A DNA stretch of 64,000 nucleotides from Bacteroidales bacterium (GTDB taxonomy: Bacteria > Bacteroidota > Bacteroidia > Bacteroidales > UBA932). Below the pieces are notes generated by a model that was given only the letters and a program-made list of their open reading frames with translations, had not been told where the DNA came from and did not search any database. Position numbers and translations under genes: made by a program. Below, one piece after another: positions 39,394 to 47,346 of this stretch. The DNA lies in NCBI GenBank assembly GCA_017535125.1, contig JAFXUS010000057.1, positions 1-64,000 on the forward strand, in the 5' to 3' direction. Within the stretch, counting starts at the first letter, position 1. Each line of letters opens with the position of its first letter.

Positions 39394-40572
39394 ATGGCAG
39401 AGAAAAGAGATTACTACGAGGTCCTCGGGCTCCAGAAAGGAGCCTCGGCCGACGATATCAAGGGCGCCTACCGCAAGGCGGCGCTGAAATGGCACCCGGA
39501 CCGCTGGGTCAGCGGGACGGATGCGGAGAAGAAGACCGCGGAAGAGAAGTTCAAGGAGGCCTCCGAGGCCTATTCCGTGCTGAGCGATCCGGACAAGAAG
39601 GCGAAATACGACCAGTTCGGCTTCGCCGGCGTGGACGGTGCGGCCGGGCAGGACTGGAGCCAGGGCTTCGGCAACCTGAATGACATCCTCAACAACCTCT
39701 TCGGCGGCGCGTTCGGCGGTTTCGGCGGCTTTGGCGGCTTCGGCGATTTCGGCTTCGGCGGCCAGCAGGGCCCTCGTCAGCAGCGTGGCCGCGACATCCG
39801 CACCCGCGTCAAGGTGACGCTGGAGGAGATTGCGAACGGCTGCGAGAAGGAAGTGACCATCGAGCGCAACCGGCCCTGCCCGGACTGCAACGGCCGTGGC
39901 GCCAAGAACGCTTCCGACATCAAGACCTGCCCGACCTGCAAGGGCGCCGGCCAGGTGCAACACGTGACGAACACCCTGTTCGGCCGCGCGATGTCCACTT
40001 CCGTCTGCCCGCAGTGCGGCGGCACCGGCAAGGTGGTCACGAACCCCTGCGGCCGCTGCAAGGGCACGGGTCTCGTGCGCGTGAAGGAAACCGTCAAGGT
40101 GCGCATCCCCGCGGGCGTGGAGGACGGCATGCAGCTGTCCCTGCGCGGCGAAGGACATGCCGCGCCGCAGGGCGGCGTGAACGGCGACCTGCTCGTGATC
40201 GTGGAGGAGCAGCCGCACGCCCAGCTGAAGCGCGACGGCGCGAACCTCTTCTATACGCGCGTAATCAGCGTTGCGGACGCGATGCTGGGCTGTGAGATCC
40301 AGGTTCCCGCCCTGGATGGCGCGCAGCGCCTGAAACTGGAACCCGGCACGCAGTCAGGCACGGTCCAGCGCCTGCGCGGCAAGGGCATGCCGTCCGTCAA
40401 CAACTACGGCCTCAGCAGCCGCGGCGACCTGTATGTGAAGATTCTGGTGTGGATTCCGCGTAAGCTGGGACGCAGCGAGCGGGAAGCCATCGAGAAGATG
40501 CGCGACGCCGTCCGCCCGGATCCGAACCGGGAGGACAAAGCCCTCTTCGAAAAGGAAAGTCAGTACTTCTAG
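39394..40572 (+). CDS. dnaJ: Chaperone DnaJ
   Basis: DnaJ delivers substrates to DnaK and stimulates its ATPase. The 392-residue protein has the J domain with HPD (WHPDRW, about residue 32), a Gly/Phe-rich linker (FGGFGGFGGFGDFGFGG), four CxxCxGxG zinc motifs (CPDCNGRG, CPTCKGAG, CPQCGGTG, CGRCKGTG) and the C-terminal substrate domains. Its stop codon is immediately adjacent to the stop of convergent trkA, with no base between. Confidence 0.97.
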   Translation: MAEKRDYYEVLGLQKGASADDIKGAYRKAALKWHPDRWVSGTDAEKKTAEEKFKEASEAYSVLSDPDKKAKYDQFGFAGVDGAAGQDWSQGFGNLNDILNNLFGGAFGGFGGFGGFGDFGFGGQQGPRQQRGRDIRTRVKVTLEEIANGCEKEVTIERNRPCPDCNGRGAKNASDIKTCPTCKGAGQVQHVTNTLFGRAMSTSVCPQCGGTGKVVTNPCGRCKGTGLVRVKETVKVRIPAGVEDGMQLSLRGEGHAAPQGGVNGDLLVIVEEQPHAQLKRDGANLFYTRVISVADAMLGCEIQVPALDGAQRLKLEPGTQSGTVQRLRGKGMPSVNNYGLSSRGDLYVKILVWIPRKLGRSEREAIEKMRDAVRPDPNREDKALFEKESQYF

Positions 40573-41934
40573 CTATTTAAAGAATTTGTCGATGTCCTGG
40601 ATGGTCTCCGGCAGCGCGAAGATCGCAACACGGTCGTAGGGCTGGATGACCGTGTCGCCGACAGCGATGAAGGCCTCGCTCCCGCGGATCACGCCGCCGA
40701 TGATGGCGTTCCGCGGGAAATCTATATCCTTGATCGGACCGGTGGTGATGGCCGAACCCGGCGCCACCGTGTATTCGATGACTTCCGCGTTGGTCCCGGT
40801 CATGTAGCGCACGAAGCGCGCTTTTCCCGACAGGGTGAACTTGAAGATGCGCCCGGCCGTGATGAGCTTCTTGTTGATGACGTTGTCCACGCCCATCTCC
40901 TCGGCGATGTGGATGTACTCGATGTTCTCGACCTCGGCGATGGTGCGCGGCACGCCGAATTTCTTGGCGACGACGCAGGAGAGGACGTTGCTTTCGTCAT
41001 TGCCCGTCAGGGCGATGAAGGCGTCGTATTCCTGGATGCCCTCCTCGAAGAGGAAATCCGAATTGCGGCCGTCTCCGTGCACGATGCGGACCGACTCCGG
41101 CAGCTTCTCGGAGAGCTCGATACAGCGGTCCTTGTCGCCCTCCACCAGCTTGACCTTCATGCCGCTGCGGTCGAGCGAACGGGCGAGCATCTCGCCGATG
41201 GGGCCGCCGCCCAGGATGAAGGCGCTGCCGATGTTGACGTTGGTCTTGCCGAAGTGGCGGTAGAGCGCGTCCACGCCCTCGCGCGTGGTGATCGTGAAGA
41301 CAAGGTCGCCGTAGAGGAACTTGGTGTCGAGCTTGGGGATGATCGTGGCCTCATCGCGGGAGATGGCGATCACGCGGAACTGCTTGAGCTCCTCCGCCGT
41401 CGTGTCCTTGATGAATTCGAGGAGTTTGAGGTCCAGGATGGGGGAGTCCTCGGTCAGCTTGAAGACGGCGATCTGCAGGCGGCCGCGCGCGAAGTCCATG
41501 GTCTCGGCCGTGGAATTGTGCTTGAGGAAAGCGACGATTTCGTCGGCGGCGCTCTTTTCGGGATAGAACATCAGTTCAATGCCCAATTCCTTGAAAATGA
41601 GCTTGTTCTCTGCGTTGAGATAGTCTTCGTCGTTGACGCGCGCGATGACCTTGGCGGCGCCGAGTTGCTTGGCGAGCAGCGCCCCCACGATGTTGATCTC
41701 CTGTGCGGCGAGCGGATACACGGCGATGAACAGGTCTGCCTTGTCCACGGCCGCGGCACGCAGGATCTCGATTGACGACGGGTTGCCGAGGACCGTCTCG
41801 ACGTCGGCGTAGGACGTCAGGGCAGTGATGCGCGCGGCGTTGTCGTCGATGACCGTGACTTCGTTCGCTTCGGCACGAAGCATTTTTGCGAGGTGGGAAC
41901 CGACCTCACCGGCTCCCTCAATGACTATCTTCAT
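40573..41934 (-). CDS. trkA: Trk system potassium uptake regulator TrkA
   Basis: TrkA is the cytosolic NAD-binding gating subunit of Trk potassium transporters. The 453-residue protein has two RCK units: IEGAGEVGSHLAKMLRAE with VIDDN (first Rossmann fold) and AFILGGGPIGEMLAR with LVEGDKDRC (second). Each is followed by a TrkA-C domain. The membrane subunit TrkH is not in the window. It overlaps the upstream GT2 gene by 17 nt. Confidence 0.93.
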   Translation of the reverse strand: MKIVIEGAGEVGSHLAKMLRAEANEVTVIDDNAARITALTSYADVETVLGNPSSIEILRAAAVDKADLFIAVYPLAAQEINIVGALLAKQLGAAKVIARVNDEDYLNAENKLIFKELGIELMFYPEKSAADEIVAFLKHNSTAETMDFARGRLQIAVFKLTEDSPILDLKLLEFIKDTTAEELKQFRVIAISRDEATIIPKLDTKFLYGDLVFTITTREGVDALYRHFGKTNVNIGSAFILGGGPIGEMLARSLDRSGMKVKLVEGDKDRCIELSEKLPESVRIVHGDGRNSDFLFEEGIQEYDAFIALTGNDESNVLSCVVAKKFGVPRTIAEVENIEYIHIAEEMGVDNVINKKLITAGRIFKFTLSGKARFVRYMTGTNAEVIEYTVAPGSAITTGPIKDIDFPRNAIIGGVIRGSEAFIAVGDTVIQPYDRVAIFALPETIQDIDKFFK

Positions 41935-43081
41935 AGCGTCTCACATAGTTAAAAATCTTCTCCCCCCGCAAGGCGGACTGGAGCAGGATGCGCAGGTCGA
42001 AAAACCCTCTCGGAACGGCACCCGGTGCGGGTGCGGGACGTGCCGGCGGGGTCTTCCGCAGCTGCCGGTATTCGCGGTGCGCGTCCCGGACGGCCCGGGC
42101 GTATGCCGCTTTTCCCGACAGCAAATATACGACAGCCGCGCAAGAATCCAAAATCTTGCGCACGCAGATGCGCCTGCGCGCCCGGGCAGTGCCCAGCGTT
42201 GCGGGCAGGTTGTTCTCCAGCAGAAGCAGCCCGTTGCGGTAGTTGAGTTTCAGTTTGAGCGGCGAGGAGGGAGCCAGCGTGCCGCCGCCGAGGTGCCACA
42301 CGCAGCTCTGCGGCACGACGCCCACGCGCCAGCCGGCCAGCCAGGCGCGCCAGCACCAGTCGATCTCCTCCATGTGCGCGAAGAAGCGCTCGTCCAGCCC
42401 GCCCAGTTCGCGCCAGCAGCGGGCGCGGACCAGCAGGCAGGCGCCGGTGGCCCAGAGTATGTCCGCCGGGCGGTCGTACTGGCCGGTGTCCTGTTCAGTG
42501 CGGGAGAGCACGCGGCCCCGGCAGAAGGGGAAACCGTAGCGGTCCAGGTATCCGCCGGCGGCGCCGGCGTATTCAAACCGGTCCGTGCGGCGGAACCCGT
42601 CGCCGTCCGGCAGCAGCGCGTGCAGTTTCGGACCGCAGGCGGCATAGTCCGGATGCGCGTCCATCCAGGCCACGAGCGGTTCCAACCAGCCGGCCGGCAC
42701 TTCGATGTCGGAATTCAGCAGCACCAGATACTCCGGCGATTCCTCGTCATTCGCTGCCCCTCTTTCGTCATTCGCCGGCTGCCGGGGCCCCCGAAAATCT
42801 TCGATTTTTGGGGTGGCCTTGACCGGCGAGTCTCCTTCCTCTTTGAGCAGCTGAGCGAAAGCGCGATTGTAGCCGCCCGTGAAGCCGAAATTCTCCGCCA
42901 GCGGCAGGACGCGCACCTGCGGGAAACACTCCGCGAGCAGCTCGCGCGAACCGTCCGTGCTCGCGTTGTCCGCGACCACGACGCCGGCATCCAGCCCCCG
43001 CAGGCTGTCCAGCAGCAGCGGGAGGAAACGGCCCAGGTACTCCCGGGTGTTCCAGTTGAGGATGACGACGGCGGTCCGCAT
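41918..43081 (-). CDS. Family 2 glycosyltransferase with a repeat-derived insertion
   Basis: This 387-residue protein has the GT2 start VVILNWNTREYLGRFLP, VVADNASTDGS, NFGFTGGYNRAF, LLNSDIEVPAGW (the DxD-type motif) and a C-terminal WHLGGGTLAP. It resembles rhamnosyltransferase-like Bacteroidota enzymes that build cell-surface glycans. Between NRAFAQLLKEEG and YLVLLNSD there are about 30 extra residues (SPVKATPKIEDFRGPRQP and on), encoded by a palindrome at 42740-42829. It lies between slyD and trkA in an operon of unrelated functions. Confidence 0.87.
   Translation of the reverse strand: MRTAVVILNWNTREYLGRFLPLLLDSLRGLDAGVVVADNASTDGSRELLAECFPQVRVLPLAENFGFTGGYNRAFAQLLKEEGDSPVKATPKIEDFRGPRQPANDERGAANDEESPEYLVLLNSDIEVPAGWLEPLVAWMDAHPDYAACGPKLHALLPDGDGFRRTDRFEYAGAAGGYLDRYGFPFCRGRVLSRTEQDTGQYDRPADILWATGACLLVRARCWRELGGLDERFFAHMEEIDWCWRAWLAGWRVGVVPQSCVWHLGGGTLAPSSPLKLKLNYRNGLLLLENNLPATLGTARARRRICVRKILDSCAAVVYLLSGKAAYARAVRDAHREYRQLRKTPPARPAPAPGAVPRGFFDLRILLQSALRGEKIFNYVRRYEDSH
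42740..42829 (-). repeat. Palindromic insertion in the GT2 gene
   Basis: The arms TCGCCGG...GGCCCCCGAAAATC (42772-42800) and GATTTTTGGGGTGGCC...CCGGCGA (to 42829) pair around a TTC loop. Upstream are two tandem TCGTCATTCGC remnants, which resemble the GTCATTC flank of family 2. The reading frame is kept. Confidence 0.65.
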
Positions 43082-43090
43082 TTCCCTTTA

Positions 43091-43717
43091 TTACTTGCAG
43101 TCGCAGCCTTCTTTGCCGCAGCCGCAACCTTCACCTTCTCCCTTGCCCTTGCCGCAGCATTCTCCGTCTTCCTTGTGGCAATCACCACCATGGCAGCCGC
43201 CTCCGTGGCAGCCGCCGCAGCCTTCTTCCTGCGGCAGATATTCGCCGTGCAGGCCTTCGGTCAGTTCCTTGTCAGTGGCGCCGCGGACGCTCTCCACCTT
43301 GCCGGTGAAATGGAGCGTCTTGCCAGCCATCTGGTGGTTGAAATCCATCGTGACGGTATCTTCGGTGACCTTGGACACCGTGCCCTGGACCACCTGTCCG
43401 GCCTGGTTGAGCATCGGGATCAGGCGGCCGACGACCAGCAGGTCCTCGCGGACCTTGCCGTCGATGGCGAAGGCGGTCTTCGGCAGATCGACGAGATAGG
43501 CGGGGTTGTAGGTGCCGTAACCGTCCTCGGGACTCAGGACAAAGTCGAAACCGTCGCCCGGCTCCTTGCCTTCGAGGGCCGCCTCGAATTTCGGCAGAAG
43601 CATGCCGCTGCCATGGATGTATTCGAGCGGTGCGCCCGGCGCGGACTTGTCCGCAATCTTACCTTCCACTTCCAACTGGTAGCTCACCGCCACCACTTTG
43701 TTCTTTTCTACTATCAT
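43091..43717 (-). CDS. slyD: FKBP-type peptidyl-prolyl isomerase, SlyD-like
   Basis: The 208-residue protein has the SlyD layout: FKBP half-domain (VVAVSYQLEVEGKIADKS, YIHGSGMLLPKFEAALEG), the IF chaperone insert, FNHQMAGKTLHF, and a Cys/His/Gly-rich metal-binding tail (CGGCHGGGCHGGDCHKEDG and on; about residues 165-208). In other bacteria SlyD has prolyl isomerase, chaperone and nickel-delivery roles. An AT-rich 114-bp stretch with no clear TAnnTTTG box separates it from pmbA. Confidence 0.93.
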   Translation of the reverse strand: MIVEKNKVVAVSYQLEVEGKIADKSAPGAPLEYIHGSGMLLPKFEAALEGKEPGDGFDFVLSPEDGYGTYNPAYLVDLPKTAFAIDGKVREDLLVVGRLIPMLNQAGQVVQGTVSKVTEDTVTMDFNHQMAGKTLHFTGKVESVRGATDKELTEGLHGEYLPQEEGCGGCHGGGCHGGDCHKEDGECCGKGKGEGEGCGCGKEGCDCK

Positions 43718-43831
43718 ATTTACCGTTTTATGTAGCTATTTATGTATCAATCCTTTATAAAATGAACCTGTTCGTTTTTGCGTGGGTTTATTATGTAAGT
43801 GCCAGTGTGTCAATATTATATAAATAACGCC

Positions 43832-45280
43832 TCATCCGCTGAAATCGACCTCCGCGAAGGCCAGGGTGGGGACGAGCTTGGTCTGGCAGGGCCGAGCGTC
43901 GTCGCCGGCGGCCAGCAGCCGCGACCACAGCGTCAGGAAATTTCCGGTCATCAGCATACCGCTTACGGGCCGCACGATCCTGCCGTCCTCAAAGAGGTAG
44001 CCCTCGATGCCGTAGGAAAAGTCGCCGGTCACAGGATTGCTGTTGCCGCCGTTGAAATCGGTGACGAGGATGCCGCTGCCGCAGCGGCGCAGGATCGCGT
44101 CGCGGTCCAGGCCGGCGCAGGGCCAGGGGAGGACCTTGGGGCGCGTGGCATCCTCGACGGTCGGCGCCATCTGCAGCTTGCCGGCCATGTAGCTGTTGAT
44201 GAAATACTCCTTTACCACGCCGGCTTCGATGACAGGCGCCTCCACGGTGGCGACGCCTTCGGAGTCGAAGTACTTGGAGCAGGTCTGCCCGGGGATGCGG
44301 GGCAGGTCGAGGATGGTGAGCCCTTCGGGGAAAAGCTGCCGCCCGAGGCTGTCCAGCAGGAAGGAATTCTGCTGCTGGATGGCGTAGCCGCTGAGGGCCC
44401 GCAGCAATGGAGAAACGACCTTGGAGGCCATTTCCGCGTCGATTACGGCCGTGTAGCGGCCGCTCGGCGCAGGCTCCGACCCGATCTGTCCGACCGCGCG
44501 CGCAAGCGCCTCCCGGCCGCACGCCGCAGCGTCCAGCTCCGCAAGCCGCGACGACGCATCCCACCAGTAGCCGCTATATTTCTCGCCCTCGCTCTCAATC
44601 GTGATCTCCACCCCGTAATCGAACGAGGTCTCGCTGTGCCGGCAACATACCCCGTTCGTATCCATCACCACCGAATCATACACGCTGTCGCTGTACTCTC
44701 CCTCTTCGGATACTATTTCATAGCTCACTGCAGCGGCAGCAGCCTCTCCAGACCGTAACCACCCTCGGTTCGATAGAGGGAGGGGCCCGCCGCTTTGCGG
44801 TGGGAAGGGTCCGGCGCAGCCGGACGTCTGGAGAGGCTGGCTGCCGCGCAGCGATGCAATAACAGAAGCCTGCAGGGCGATTTGCTGACGGTCGGAGGGG
44901 GTGATGCTGTCGCGGACGGGATCGACGAGACCGAGTTCGTTGCCCGTGAGGGCGTCGTGGCAACAGCGGGCGGGGTCGGGGAGGACGCGGAGCGTATCCT
45001 CGGCGACCATGCGGGTGGCAGCCACGGCCCGGGCGATGAAGCCCTCGAGTGCGGCCGGATCCAGCTTGTTGGTCGAATAACTGCCGTAGCGCCCGTCCAC
45101 GAAGAGCGCCAGCGAAAGCGAGCGGTCGGCGCAATGCGTCACGCGATCCACCTCGCCGTCGAGTGTGGCCACGAGATCCTCCTCGCTCTTCGAGAGCGTC
45201 GCGCGCGCGTGCTGCGCCCCGGCGCGCCGCGCCATATCCAAAGCCTGCCGGACGAAATCCAACTCCTTGTCTGTGATCAT
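43832..45280 (-). CDS. pmbA: TldE/PmbA-family metalloprotease subunit (with family 1 insertion)
   Basis: PmbA (TldE) pairs with TldD to form a peptidase that degrades unfolded peptides and matures some peptide products. The 482-residue protein has LDFVRQALDMARRAGAQ, YTAVIDAEMASKVVSPLL, GQTCSKYFDSEGV and LVTDFNGGNSNPVTGDFS with the closing YLFEDGRIVRPVSGMLMTGN. Residues about 150-180 (LQTSGCAGPFPPQSGG then PLPLSNRGWLRSG) are extra, encoded by family 1 copy B. The gene starts 1 nt after tldD. Confidence 0.92.
   Translation of the reverse strand: MITDKELDFVRQALDMARRAGAQHARATLSKSEEDLVATLDGEVDRVTHCADRSLSLALFVDGRYGSYSTNKLDPAALEGFIARAVAATRMVAEDTLRVLPDPARCCHDALTGNELGLVDPVRDSITPSDRQQIALQASVIASLRGSQPLQTSGCAGPFPPQSGGPLPLSNRGWLRSGEAAAAAVSYEIVSEEGEYSDSVYDSVVMDTNGVCCRHSETSFDYGVEITIESEGEKYSGYWWDASSRLAELDAAACGREALARAVGQIGSEPAPSGRYTAVIDAEMASKVVSPLLRALSGYAIQQQNSFLLDSLGRQLFPEGLTILDLPRIPGQTCSKYFDSEGVATVEAPVIEAGVVKEYFINSYMAGKLQMAPTVEDATRPKVLPWPCAGLDRDAILRRCGSGILVTDFNGGNSNPVTGDFSYGIEGYLFEDGRIVRPVSGMLMTGNFLTLWSRLLAAGDDARPCQTKLVPTLAFAEVDFSG
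44734..44846 (-). repeat. Family 1 branched palindromic element, copy B (inside pmbA)
   Basis: The arms CGGCAGCAGCCTCTCCAGAC (44734-44753) and GTCTGGAGAGGCTGGCTGCCG (44826-44846) pair. Inner hairpins read on the minus strand are TCCGGC-TGC-GCCGGA, ACCGC...GCGGC and CCCTC...GAGGG, with linkers CCCTTCCC and GGGCCCCTCCC and loop TATCGAACC. Orientation is sense to pmbA and the frame is kept. Confidence 0.8.
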
Positions 45281-45281
45281 C

Positions 45282-46772
45282 TTACTCTCCTCCGACAGTT
45301 AAATTTCCAATCAAAACGGACGGAATGCCGCACGACACGGCGACACTCTGCTCCTTGCCGCAGGTCCAGGTGCCCTCGTCGATGCGGAGATCGCCCGCGA
45401 CGGCCTGCATGTCGGCAAGCGCCTGCGGGCCGTTGCCGATGATGTTGATGTCCTTGACGGGCATCGTGAGGCGGCCGCCCTCGATCAGGAAGCCGCTCTT
45501 GACGAAGAAGGTGAAATCCCCTTCGCCGATTTTGACCTGCCCGTTCGCAAACTGGTCCACGTAGATACCCCGTTTCACGGAAGCGATCAGGTCTTCTTTG
45601 GTCCCGTCGGGACCGCTCTCCATATAGGTCGTCCGCATCCGCGGAATGGGATTGTAGCGGAACGACTCCCGGCGGCCGTTGCCCGTGGGCGCGACGCCAT
45701 AGAAGTTGGCGCTGATGCGGTCGTGGAGATAGGAAGTCAGGATGCCGTCCGTGACCATGTAGGTCTTCTGACCCGGCACGCCCTCGTCGTCGTAATTGCA
45801 CGCGCCGCGGCTGGCAGGCACCGTGGCGTCGTCCAGGATGTTGATGCCCGGCCGGCAGACGCGCTGCCCCATGCGTTCGCTGAAGATGGACTGCCCCTTG
45901 CGGTTGAAATCCGCCTCGAACGCGTGTCCCATGGCTTCGTGGAGCAGGATGCCGGAGGCGCCGGCGCCCATGACCACGGGCATCTGCCCGCCCTTCGGCC
46001 GCCGCGCCTCAAAGCGCGCGTCCATGCCGTCCACGGCCCGGGAGACAAGGTCCTCGAGCACGGCGTCGCTGATCATCTCGGCTCCCATCCGAAGGCTGCG
46101 CGACACGGTATTGTTCTCCGTCCGCTTGCCCTGCCGGAAGATTACCTGTACGGAAATGCTGCCGAGCGGCCGGTGGTCCGAGGTCAGTTCGCCGAGCGAA
46201 TTGTACATCAGGATGTCACTGACGGAGTACGACAGGATGGCCACGACCTTCAGCACGCGGCTGTCCCGCGCCCGTATCCCCGCCTCGATCCGCTGCAGGA
46301 AAGGAATGAACCCCGCCGTCTCCGCATCCTCCCAAGGCAGTTGCTCTTCGTAGTATCGCGCCATTGCTGCGTCGCTGCACGTCGGCTCGGGTCTGAAAAC
46401 GTCCTTCGGACCCCACCGCTTCGCGGTCCCCCCTCTTACGATGCCGAGGGTGGCACGGTTTTCAGACCCGACCGCCGCTTCCGCTCCGTTTGCAATGGCG
46501 CCGGCGGCTATGGCGGCGGACTTCAGGGAAGGGAAGTCGGTGGTCTCGGCGTATGCGTAACCGGTTTTTTCGCCTTTCAGGACGCGGATCCCGCAACCGT
46601 AATCGACATGGTAGCCGCCGGAACCCACCACGCCGTCGCGCAGCAGCAGATCGTGGTAGGACGTATCCTCGAAATACAGATCGCACCAGTCGCCCCCGGC
46701 CCGCAGCCCCTCGGCCACGAGCGATCGCAACTGCTCCACAGTTACCCCGAAACGATCACATGCCGCCTTCAT
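45282..46772 (-). CDS. tldD: TldD-family metalloprotease (with family 1 insertion)
   Basis: TldD is the catalytic partner of PmbA. This protein of about 496 residues has the zinc motif LLHEAMGHAFEAD (HExxxH), VMGAGASGI before it, VPGQKTYMVTDGIL, and a C-terminal GDLRIDEGTWTCGKEQSVAVS. The ATG at 46772 is preferred; the longer frame would use a TTG. An insertion at about residues 102-128 (ATLGIVRGGTAKRWGPKD and on) comes from an antisense family 1 element. It overlaps the end of the zeta-like gene by 17 nt. Confidence 0.92.
   Translation of the reverse strand: MKAACDRFGVTVEQLRSLVAEGLRAGGDWCDLYFEDTSYHDLLLRDGVVGSGGYHVDYGCGIRVLKGEKTGYAYAETTDFPSLKSAAIAAGAIANGAEAAVGSENRATLGIVRGGTAKRWGPKDVFRPEPTCSDAAMARYYEEQLPWEDAETAGFIPFLQRIEAGIRARDSRVLKVVAILSYSVSDILMYNSLGELTSDHRPLGSISVQVIFRQGKRTENNTVSRSLRMGAEMISDAVLEDLVSRAVDGMDARFEARRPKGGQMPVVMGAGASGILLHEAMGHAFEADFNRKGQSIFSERMGQRVCRPGINILDDATVPASRGACNYDDEGVPGQKTYMVTDGILTSYLHDRISANFYGVAPTGNGRRESFRYNPIPRMRTTYMESGPDGTKEDLIASVKRGIYVDQFANGQVKIGEGDFTFFVKSGFLIEGGRLTMPVKDINIIGNGPQALADMQAVAGDLRIDEGTWTCGKEQSVAVSCGIPSVLIGNLTVGGE
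46381..46476 (+). repeat. Family 1 branched palindromic element, copy C (antisense inside tldD)
   Basis: The arms TCGGGTCTGAAAACG (46387-46401) and CGGTTTTCAGACCCGA (46456-46471) pair exactly apart from one bulged G. Inner hairpins are GTCC-TTC-GGAC, ACCGC-TTC-GCGGT and CCCTC...GAGGG with loop TTACGATGCC. The linkers are shortened relative to the other copies. It lies on the strand opposite tldD. Confidence 0.8.
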
Positions 46773-47343
46773 CCGGATGCGCAATATGCCAGATCAACTG
46801 GTACTTCTCGTTGTCCTTGATATAGGTGACGCCGCCGGAACCTTCGGCCACCACCTGGAACGGCGGCTTCGAATTGTCCGCCAGCACCCAGCGGTCCATC
46901 ACCGGAATATACGTATCGAAAAGATACTGCAAGCCCATCACATAGCGGCGCCGCACCACGTCGTCCGGGATATTGTGCCCGCCGGAAACCACCCGGTCCC
47001 GGACCCGCTGGATGGCGAGCTCGGGAGAATTCAGCCAGAAATACAGGACGGTGGTCTCGTAGCCCCGCTGCTTCGCCTGCCGGACAATCTGCAGGAGCGA
47101 GCGGGTCGCGAGCGTCGTCTCAACCGCGAAATCCGCCTCCCGCTCCAGCAGGTAGTTGATTTTCATCAACATATACCTGCTGGCGGTGACGGAAGCCGCG
47201 CCGGGGTCGAAGGGCGAGAAACTCTTCGCGAACTCATCCGAGTTCACGAATTCCCGGCAATCGAGCAGATCCGGCAAGAGGGTGTATGACGCCGTGGTCT
47301 TGCCGGATCCGTTGCAGCCCGATATGATGTAGAGCTGGGGCAA
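46756..47343 (-). CDS. Zeta-toxin-like P-loop kinase (COG4185 type), no antitoxin seen
   Basis: This 195-residue protein has the P-loop ISGCNGSGKTT (about 8-18), NSDEFAKSF, FAVETTLATRSLL and the GGHNIPDDVVRRRY segment of the zeta/COG4185 ATPase family. Zeta toxins phosphorylate UDP-N-acetylglucosamine; many chromosomal relatives are uncharacterised. No small antitoxin gene is adjacent. The start is a TTG at 47343, 3 nt after the pepD stop, and its end overlaps tldD, so it is translated as part of a peptidase operon. Confidence 0.8.
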   Translation of the reverse strand: MPQLYIISGCNGSGKTTASYTLLPDLLDCREFVNSDEFAKSFSPFDPGAASVTASRYMLMKINYLLEREADFAVETTLATRSLLQIVRQAKQRGYETTVLYFWLNSPELAIQRVRDRVVSGGHNIPDDVVRRRYVMGLQYLFDTYIPVMDRWVLADNSKPPFQVVAEGSGGVTYIKDNEKYQLIWHIAHPDEGGM

Positions 47344-47346
47344 ATC

